Source: Gandjariella thermophila
GTDB lineage: Bacteria > Actinomycetota > Actinomycetes > Mycobacteriales > Pseudonocardiaceae
Length of the DNA: 59,880 nt
NCBI RefSeq assembly: GCF_005405885.1
Contig: NZ_BJFL01000032.1
Span: forward strand, 1 to 59,880
Direction: 5' to 3'
Shown here: positions 54,080 to 59,880 of the stretch, in pieces
How positions within the stretch are numbered: the first letter of the stretch is position 1
Layout of the letters: every line of letters starts with the position of its first letter
Program-made: the position numbers and the translations under genes
The notes under the pieces: model-generated
Database searches by the model: none
What the model was told of the DNA's origin: nothing
What the model saw: the letters and a program-made list of their open reading frames with translations, nothing else

Positions 54080-54466
54080 CGGTCTCGGGCATGGAAGGCA
54101 GAGACAGGGCCGTCCAGCGACTCGCGATCGGTAGTTGCCACTCTACCCGCGTGCCGCGACGGCGATCAAGTCGTGGCGCGGGTGTGCGCCATGGCTCACA
54201 TCCCCAGGATCTCCGGTGGCCAGCCGGGTCCATTCATCGCTGGTCGACCGCCGCGGAATGGCCCGGGTTCGGTGCGGTCGCGCTGTTCGGTGCACGGCGC
54301 CGGTGGTGCCGTGCTGACGATCAGCCGCGGCGCCTGGGGATCGTGCGGTGGCGGCAGGTGCAGCAGACCACCGACCACGTCGGCCAACGTGCCGGACCGC
54401 TCCCACACCCCGTCGATGCCGGCCGAGTTTCGCGCACGGCCACGGCGTGTCCGGATGTCCTTTGCT
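54080..54466. other. Intergenic / decayed sequence between the oxygenase run and vapC
   Basis: No complete gene. On the minus strand between about 54270 and 54430 one frame (GVWERSGTLADVVGGLLHLP, then PQAPRLIVSTAPPAPCTEQ) has protein-like character without a start, and may be a remnant. It also contains the left boundary of the lower-G+C gene run. Confidence 0.3.
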
Positions 54467-54853
54467 TCAGCGGATGAGCTGCACAGGCACGTCGAGGTCC
54501 AAGGTGTCCCACGCCTTGTCGGCGGTGACCGCCACTCCGCCCGGGATGGCCGCGGCAAGGGCAAGGCAGGCACGGTCGCCGAGTGACAGTCCAGCCGTGC
54601 GGGTTTCCGACCACAGCAGCGCTGCCCGGCGCGCGTCGCTGGCGGTGAAGGGGACGACCTCGACGCCGAGAGCGCGCACCGCGTCCACGGCCGCGTCCGG
54701 AGCGGGGTGCCCGCGCTGGACGAGTTTCTGCACGATCTCCGACCAGTTCACCGCGGATATCACCGCACCGGAGAGTTGCTCCGCGACATGTTCATGGCCG
54801 CGTTCCCGGTAGAGCAGCGCCAGTACGGCGCTCGCGTCGAGGACGGACGTCAC
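54467..54853 (-). CDS. vapC: VapC-type PIN-domain toxin
   Basis: 128 residues. The four acidic PIN residues are visible: Asp6 (SVLDASAVLALL), Glu39 (VNWSEIVQKL), Asp93 (LSLGDRACLALA) and Asp112 (VTADKAW). This is a metal-dependent RNase, typically cutting tRNA or rRNA. GTG start overlaps the antitoxin stop by 4 nt. Confidence 0.9.
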   Translation of the reverse strand: MTSVLDASAVLALLYRERGHEHVAEQLSGAVISAVNWSEIVQKLVQRGHPAPDAAVDAVRALGVEVVPFTASDARRAALLWSETRTAGLSLGDRACLALAAAIPGGVAVTADKAWDTLDLDVPVQLIR

Positions 54854-55149
54854 GCCCGCGGCCCTTCGAGGCTTTCGTGGGCTGCTTCGGCACGTCGCTC
54901 GGAGATCAGCTCGTCCACGGCGCTGCCGGTGTGACCGGCGGCCGCTGCCGCAGCGATCGCCTCGTCCTGGATACGGGCGAGGAGGTGCCCCCGCTCCTCC
55001 AGCACCACCCGACCATTCTCGACATAGACGACCAGTCGGTTCCCCGGCTCGATCCCGGCGGCTCGCCGGACCTGCACAGGGATCGTCACACGGCCGTCGG
55101 GCCCGGCGGACACTTCAGCTCTTGGCGCTTCCTCGTGAGCTATGGACAT
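54850..55149 (-). CDS. vapB: VapB-type antitoxin with AbrB (swapped-hairpin) domain
   Basis: 99 residues. The N-terminal AbrB/MazE-like DNA-binding domain (AEVSAGPDGRVTIPVQVRRA and AGIEPGNRLVVYVENGRVVL) is followed by an Ala/Glu-rich C-terminal segment (IQDEAIAAAAAAGHTGSAVD, LISERRAEAA) that would wrap the toxin. The start lies only 6 nt after a TATGGT -10-like hexamer, so the transcript may be leaderless. Confidence 0.85.
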   Translation of the reverse strand: MSIAHEEAPRAEVSAGPDGRVTIPVQVRRAAGIEPGNRLVVYVENGRVVLEERGHLLARIQDEAIAAAAAAGHTGSAVDELISERRAEAAHESLEGPRA

Positions 55150-55155
55150 GGAGCT

Positions 55156-55161
55156 ACCATA
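55156..55161 (-). promoter_or_regulatory. Candidate -10 of a leaderless vapBC promoter
   Basis: On the minus strand TATGGT is followed by AGCTCC and then the vapB ATG, placing a transcription start at or next to the start codon. No good -35 is visible, as often in actinobacteria. Confidence 0.4.
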
Positions 55162-55383
55162 CCGCCAGGTTGGCGCCGGGTTCGCCATGGACGACTCGCA
55201 TTTGGCGAGCCAGAGCATCTTCCGCCACGTGGTGGCTCGACCCGGCCCCTCGATGTCCACCTCGTCGTCGGGGTTTCCAGGCAGCCTCATCACGTCGGCC
55301 AGCCAGCGGGAAGCTGACGGACGCGGGGCCGGTGTCGTTCGGCGGAGACGCGCGGGCAGCGACAGGCCCCGGCTCGGCCGGGT

Positions 55384-55427
55384 CGCCGCGCGCCGCAACC
55401 GCCGCCTACGCCGAACGGCGCGCGGCG
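55384..55427 (-). terminator. Hairpin after the AIPR gene
   Basis: CGCCGCGCGCCG (55384-55395) and CGGCGCGCGGCG (55416-55427), a perfect 12-bp stem with a 20-nt loop, beginning 24 nt past the AIPR stop. It would end the hsd/AIPR transcript before vapBC. Confidence 0.65.
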
Positions 55428-55450
55428 CTCGCTGGCGAAACGAGCCGCGC

Positions 55451-57532
55451 TCACGAAGCCTCCTCGCGGCGCACTCGATCGGCAATTTCAACAAGCGATC
55501 CCTCACCAGGGACAAACCATCGGCTCGTGCCTTGGACAGCGGTAGGCGGATACCCACGTGCCTGCTCAAGCATGACGGCAACGAGCCGGCTCGGCGAATA
55601 GCGCCTACCGTCCGCAGTCCACAGCAGCGGACGGTTGCTGTTGTTCACCCAGTTCGCGCGACCACGACGGGGATCCTCGGCCAGCCAGTGAGCCAGCGCT
55701 TTGCGTTCCGGACCCGTTACCGGTCGGAACTCGAGGGTCGTGCCATCCGCAATTCGTTTCGCCTCCACGAGAACCTTCACCGCAGGTGTGGCGCGCGTCG
55801 TAGTCTCGGGCGCGACAGGCCGATACTCTGGCGGAAGCTCCGGAACGGAATGCCCCGCGGCCACGTCCTTCAGCACCGCGTCCGCAAGTTGCCGACACTT
55901 CGCCGCATTCTTGAAAACCGCGACCGGATAACTTGTCGGCCCAAATTGAGCGTCGACGTGGTGAATCAACCAGTCCAACGCCGTGGCAGTCAACTGCGGC
56001 ACCCGAGTAACCACGGAATCCCAGTCGCAAGCCGGGTCATCGAACTGCTCCGGCCCGAGCTGACGGAACACGGCATGCGCCACCATCAGGTCGCCGTGTG
56101 TGGCGATGGCAACCGCTCGACCTTCGTGATCTTTCTGGAGCGTGGCAAGCGATTTACGAACCTCGCGCGAGATCAGGACGCATCGCCACACGCGGTACGC
56201 GTTCGGATTGTGGCCGAACACCGAAGCCAGCGTGTCGCCCTCCCACAAACGGTCCTGCTTGACCCGAACTGACATTTCGGGGTTTCGATGCGCGCAGGCC
56301 AGCGCAACCGCCGCCTCGCTGATGGAGCAACCTGCATCGGCTGCCGGCTTCTCCTCACCGCGTTTCACCACGTAAGATTTGCCTAGCGACAGAACGAAGT
56401 CGTCCCGCAGCCTCGCCTGTGTCTCGTCGAGCGCCGCGAAATCCTGGCCTTCGACTCTGTTCTGGGTGTTGGTCGCGCGAGTCACATCTGTGGCGAACCC
56501 GTTTGGACAGTTCTCCAGGGAGATCAGGCGAACCCACACCCGCGCTGCCCCCGCCGTGTCCGGAGCCTGCCGCATCCCGGAGTGGATACTTGCCACCGTT
56601 TGCGCTCCGTTAACAACGCTCGCCCCGGAAAGCTGGAGTTCGACGGGGCCACCGATCGTGGTCGCGTTGCGCGCGCTTCGCTGAACCGAGTCGCAGAGCA
56701 CCGTGATACCGTTATTGAAGTACCAGAAGTGCTCGGGCTCCGTCACAAGTGTCTGCACGAGGCTTCGATTAACTTCAGTCAATCCCAGCGAATCACGAAT
56801 GTTCTGACTGAATAGGCGAGTGCCGTGCTGAGAGTACCATTCCGCAACCTGCGCCACCGGTATCGTTCCGTAGTACGCACGATACGGCTCCTGAATGTGG
56901 CTGAAATTCTCCAGCAGGACGTTCAGGTTAGCCTTTCGCTCCGCGATACCCAGCCGGACCATTCGATGGAACTCGGACAGACCCACCACCGCATAGTCGA
57001 GCATCGGGACGTCGATGTTCAGGTCATCGCACGCCTTGTCCAAAACCTCTTGCGCATGCCGATCGAGGGTGCTCTTCCCGCACAGAGCCAGCACCAGGGT
57101 GATCCTGCACTGCGCATTGTCGATTACGCCGTCGACACGCTCTGCCAGCGCTTGGAAGCGCGCATTGAACTTGCTGTACCTGCCGCTCAAGATGTGGTCG
57201 AGGCCGTCCCGCAGCTTGAGGGCGCTGCCCTGGTCGAGTGCGGCCTTCCCCTTGTCGCTCCACTTGGCCTGGACCAGCCACAGGTGGGAACCACCTTCGC
57301 TGACGGCGACCGCGTCGATACCATGATCGTCCTGACCGTCGATCACTCCGGCGGCCGCGTGCGCAGCGTCGAGGCCCGTAAGGTCGCGGAGCGCCAGGGC
57401 GGCCAACGCCCGTGACAGGAAGGCTTGCTCCTGCTCCTGCTGCGGTCGGTTGGCGATGTCGTCCAGGTTGATATGGTCCGTGAACTCGCGGACGAGGGCA
57501 TCTTTGACGTGACGTACTTGCGGCGGTATCAC
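55451..57532 (-). CDS. AIPR-family phage-resistance protein with PD-(D/E)XK-like N-terminus
   Basis: About 693 residues; GTG 57532 has AGGAG 5 nt upstream (GTG 57562 also open). The N-terminal ~150 residues contain HGIDAVAVSEGGSHLWLVQA followed by KW: an Asp73 ... Gln88-x-Lys90 pattern of Mrr/restriction-endonuclease folds. The AIPR (abortive infection phage resistance) domain follows with IRDSLGLTEVNRSLVQTLVT, FWYFNNGITVLCDSVQRSA, SGASVVNGAQTVASIHSGM and TRATNTQNRVEGQDFAALD. The last ~100 residues (ANWVNNSNRPLLWTADGRRY, SPSRLVAVMLEQ) resemble a RAMA-type domain found with restriction systems. It lies 50 nt or more behind hsdM; likely the effector of this locus. Confidence 0.82.
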   Translation of the reverse strand: MIPPQVRHVKDALVREFTDHINLDDIANRPQQEQEQAFLSRALAALALRDLTGLDAAHAAAGVIDGQDDHGIDAVAVSEGGSHLWLVQAKWSDKGKAALDQGSALKLRDGLDHILSGRYSKFNARFQALAERVDGVIDNAQCRITLVLALCGKSTLDRHAQEVLDKACDDLNIDVPMLDYAVVGLSEFHRMVRLGIAERKANLNVLLENFSHIQEPYRAYYGTIPVAQVAEWYSQHGTRLFSQNIRDSLGLTEVNRSLVQTLVTEPEHFWYFNNGITVLCDSVQRSARNATTIGGPVELQLSGASVVNGAQTVASIHSGMRQAPDTAGAARVWVRLISLENCPNGFATDVTRATNTQNRVEGQDFAALDETQARLRDDFVLSLGKSYVVKRGEEKPAADAGCSISEAAVALACAHRNPEMSVRVKQDRLWEGDTLASVFGHNPNAYRVWRCVLISREVRKSLATLQKDHEGRAVAIATHGDLMVAHAVFRQLGPEQFDDPACDWDSVVTRVPQLTATALDWLIHHVDAQFGPTSYPVAVFKNAAKCRQLADAVLKDVAAGHSVPELPPEYRPVAPETTTRATPAVKVLVEAKRIADGTTLEFRPVTGPERKALAHWLAEDPRRGRANWVNNSNRPLLWTADGRRYSPSRLVAVMLEQARGYPPTAVQGTSRWFVPGEGSLVEIADRVRREEAS

Positions 57533-57612
57533 ACTGACTCCTGACAGCGACAGTTCCCCCACTGATCTGCCACGGGCACGACGGTGCGAGCCCCGGCAGC
57601 CAAGCGCGTGTC

Positions 57613-59157
57613 CTAATTCGTATCTGGCGACTTTCCGGGGCGGTTGGCGAGGGCTTCGGCGACGGCGGCGAACTCGGCGAGGGCGGCCTGCAGGTCCTCC
57701 ACGATCTCGGCGGCGATCATCTCGGGTGGCAGCAGCGAGTCCGCGTCGTCCTGCGATTCGTCCTTGACCCAGCCGATCAGATCCAGGTTGACCTTGTCAC
57801 GCGCGATCAGTTCCTCGTAGTCGAAGACCTTAACGCGGTCGTTGGGCTTGCGGTCCTCGGGACGCTCGCCGGACAGGTACCACTCGACGAAGTCGTCCAG
57901 ATGGTCCTTGCGCAGCGCGTTCTGCTTGAGTGTGAAGTGCTGGTTGGTGCGGAAGTCGTAGACGGCCAGCTTGTCGGTCCACGCCTTGCCCGGCCGCCCA
58001 GGCTTGGCATCGAAGAAAAGCACGTTCGCCTTGACGCCACCGGCGTAGAAGATGCCGGTGGGCAGGCGGAGCAGCGTGTGCACGTCGTACTCGGTGAGCA
58101 GCTTCCGCCGGATCGTCTCGCCCGCGCCGCCCTCGAACAGCACGTTGTCCGGCACAACCACTGCCGCCCGGCCCGGAATGTCCAGCGCCTTGGCGATGTG
58201 CTGCACGAAGTTGAGCTGCTTGTTGGTCGTGGTGACCCAGAAGTCCGTGCGGCTGTAGGAGATGTCCTCCCGGGTGGCCCGGCCGTCCTCACCGATGATC
58301 GTGATGGACGACTTCCGGCCGAACGGCGGATTGGCGAGCACCACGCTCGCCGGCCTGCCGGGCTTGGCGAGCGCGTCCTCCACGCGAATGAGTTGCTTGC
58401 CGTTCCACGAACCGATGCCATGCAGCAGCAGGTTCATCGCGGCCAGCCGCGCGGTGCCCTGAACCAGTTCGGTGCCCCAGATTCCGCCTTCGGAGATATG
58501 CCTGCGCTCGTCCGGATCGAGGCCGCCGCGCTGTTCCGCCTCGGCGACGATGTAGGCGTGGGCGGCGAGCAGGAAGCCGCCCGTGCCGCAGGCCGGGTCC
58601 GTGATGGTGTCTTTCGCCGTCGGACGCACACAGCGCACCATCGCGTCGATCAACGGACGCGGCGTGAAGTACTGGCCCGCACCGGACTTGATGTCCTCCG
58701 CTCCCCTGGCCAGCAACTGCTCGTAGGCGTCGCCCTTGACGTCGGTTCCCTGAATCGACCAGTTCTCCTTGCCGATCAGGTCGTTGATCAGCTTGGCGAG
58801 GTTGGCCGCATTCTGAATCTTGTTGGTGGCCTTGTTGAAGATCAGGTGTAGCGGACTGCCCTCGGGCTGGTTGCCGAGGTCCTCCAGCAGGTCCTGGTAG
58901 CGATGCTTCAGGTCCTCACCGCTCTTACCGACCAGCTCCTGCCATCCCCGGTTCTTCCATCCCGGCCCGTCCGGAAGAATCCGCTCGGGGGCAAAGGGGC
59001 TGTTCTCCTTCTCGTGCGCGATCTTGAGGAACAGCAGGAAGGTCAACTGCTCCACGTAGTCGATCGTGGAGACACCCTCGTCGCGCAGCAGGTTGCAGTA
59101 GTTCCACAGCTTGTCGACCAGCCGTCGCGTCTCGACCGCAGTCTGCCCCGCGCTCAC
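57613..59157 (-). CDS. hsdM: Type I restriction-modification DNA methyltransferase subunit HsdM
   Basis: 514 residues. Helical N-terminal domain (LVDKLWNYCNLLRDEGVSTI, YVEQLTFLLFLKIAHEK), SAM motif I DPACGTGGFLL (187-197), NPPFG (276-280, N6-adenine methylation motif IV) and conserved GAGQYFTPRPLIDAMV and FYAGGVKANVLFFD. It modifies adenine in the site read by HsdS. GTG start overlaps the hsdS stop (GTGA). Confidence 0.93.
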   Translation of the reverse strand: MSAGQTAVETRRLVDKLWNYCNLLRDEGVSTIDYVEQLTFLLFLKIAHEKENSPFAPERILPDGPGWKNRGWQELVGKSGEDLKHRYQDLLEDLGNQPEGSPLHLIFNKATNKIQNAANLAKLINDLIGKENWSIQGTDVKGDAYEQLLARGAEDIKSGAGQYFTPRPLIDAMVRCVRPTAKDTITDPACGTGGFLLAAHAYIVAEAEQRGGLDPDERRHISEGGIWGTELVQGTARLAAMNLLLHGIGSWNGKQLIRVEDALAKPGRPASVVLANPPFGRKSSITIIGEDGRATREDISYSRTDFWVTTTNKQLNFVQHIAKALDIPGRAAVVVPDNVLFEGGAGETIRRKLLTEYDVHTLLRLPTGIFYAGGVKANVLFFDAKPGRPGKAWTDKLAVYDFRTNQHFTLKQNALRKDHLDDFVEWYLSGERPEDRKPNDRVKVFDYEELIARDKVNLDLIGWVKDESQDDADSLLPPEMIAAEIVEDLQAALAEFAAVAEALANRPGKSPDTN

Positions 59158-59765
59158 AGCCCCAACTCCAGTTCACTCTGAGTGCCATTCGGTACCGGCG
59201 CCGGCATCGGCCGATCAGGGTCGATCCGCCGCCCGTTGCCCTGTGCAGCCGTCACTTTCGACCTACGCCCCCGCCTCCTCTTCGGCGCCGCGTCCCGCTC
59301 CGCCCGGATACGCTCCAACAACACCAACGCCGGCTCATCGTTCGAGTCCTGCGGCACCAGACGGCCCGCAAAAGCTTCCCTCAGCAACGCGTACCGAAGA
59401 TGTCCAGAGCGGACGCTTGCTACGCCCACCGACATATCCAGCTTTCGAACAGCATCCAACTCGCCCGCCAAGGTAGCGGCAACTTCTTGTTGCACCGAAG
59501 GCGGAGGAATTGGTATTTTCACCTCGCCGAGCGCCTTTTGTGAAATGTTGCGCATCGAGTCCTTTGTGCCGGTCGCCTTGCGCGAGATCTGATCACGCAC
59601 AAACGGAGATGACAATGTTGATATCAGCCAGCTTCGGTCGACCTCCGGCCGCGGTACGAGTCTCAGACTCTTGTCACTGAGAAGCAGCTGCTTACGGCAG
59701 TTTCCCACCAACACTGGCGCGCCAACATACTCCCTCGTGTTGGCACGACTGACGAGGAGCGTTAT
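59154..59765 (-). pseudogene. hsdS: hsdS specificity subunit gene truncated at its 5' end
   Basis: The open frame reads ITLLVSRANTREYVGAPVLV, GNCRKQLLLSDKSLRLVPR, then MRNISQKALGEVKIPIPPPS and VQQEVAATLAGELDAVRKLD: the end of a target-recognition domain and the following conserved helix of HsdS. It then has a C-terminal tail (RAERDAAPKRRRGRRSKV). HsdS normally has two recognition domains and about 400 or more residues; here only about 203 codons remain, and an in-frame TGA (59766-59768) precedes them. The only internal starts are GTG codons such as 59714. The missing part appears replaced by an insertion sequence. Confidence 0.75.
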
Positions 59766-59774
59766 TCAGAGCCC

Positions 59775-59880
59775 TTACCAGCCAAGTCGGTAGAACTCCA
59801 GTGCGGTGACGATTCGGATGACATTCGGAAGCTCGGCGAGGCGCCCTCGAAAGCCGGTGGCAAGTATCTTCCAGTTCTTG
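59775..59880 (-). mobile_element. Probable 3' end of an insertion-sequence transposase, cut by the window edge
   Basis: On the minus strand the last 106 bp read KNWKILATGFRGRLAELPNV and IRIVTALEFYRLGW then TAA. This resembles C-termini of IS5/IS4-type DDE transposases that I have seen in actinomycetes, but the identification rests on a short tail. The boundary with hsdS lies about 59755-59775 (GGGCTCTGAATAACGC could be the IS end). Confidence 0.45.

Overview
The window is high-G+C actinobacterial DNA. A vegetative sigma factor of the HrdB/SigA type lies beside polyphosphate glucokinase, a second SigB-like sigma factor follows, and DUF3039/DUF3099/DUF7455 genes, GTG starts and many ATGA/GTGA start-stop overlaps are all present. 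A Pseudonocardiaceae-like host (Amycolatopsis or a relative) is my guess from gene content; the sequence contains no rRNA or tRNA to confirm it.

Layout. 0-13.1 kb is core chromosome: inositol monophosphatase, ppgK, sigA, two small conserved proteins, a ROK repressor with a CUT2-type sugar ABC transporter (xylFGH-like), a DEAD/DEAH helicase and a BrkB/YihY-type membrane protein. 13.18-23.45 kb is an integrated actinomycete integrative and conjugative element (AICE). It carries a tyrosine integrase, excisionase, HUH-type Rep, FtsK-like Tra protein, a string of small coupled genes, Pra activator, an XRE-DUF5919 regulator, a NUDIX hydrolase and an HD protein. It is inserted in the 3' end of a DUF3039 gene, between 16-bp direct repeats. 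23.4-33.9 kb is core again: DUF3039, DUF3099, an M20 amidohydrolase divergent from a PucR regulator, a methyltransferase, dtd, sigB behind a candidate ECF-type promoter, class I fumarase and two paralogous lipoproteins.

33.9-43.9 kb encodes an oxidative uronate/aldarate pathway. Uronate dehydrogenase, glucarate dehydratase, 5-dehydro-4-deoxyglucarate dehydratase and 2-oxoglutarate semialdehyde dehydrogenase would take glucuronate or galacturonate to 2-oxoglutarate. The locus also has a CUT1 transporter (no ATPase gene, so probably a shared MsiK-type ATPase), an IclR regulator in the divergent control region and one unrecognised TIM-barrel-like protein with a CCCxxC cluster.

43.9-47 kb holds small accessory genes: a 51-aa CxxCxGxG microprotein, a MOSC protein, a methyltransferase, a frameshifted NUDIX gene and a gene remnant. 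47-54 kb is a six-gene minus-strand run, by eye lower in G+C: MHS-type MFS importer, DUF5593-like protein, FAD monooxygenase, P450, DHA2 exporter and a HAD protein lacking motif I. It looks acquired.

54.4-59.9 kb is a defence patch: VapBC, an AIPR protein with a PD-(D/E)XK-like N-terminus, HsdM, and an HsdS cut at its 5' end, apparently by an insertion sequence running off the window. A family of palindromic intergenic repeats (about 50-160 bp, arms GCCTGTTCC/GGAACAGGC) occurs at least five times, usually just behind the stop codon of a minus-strand gene.
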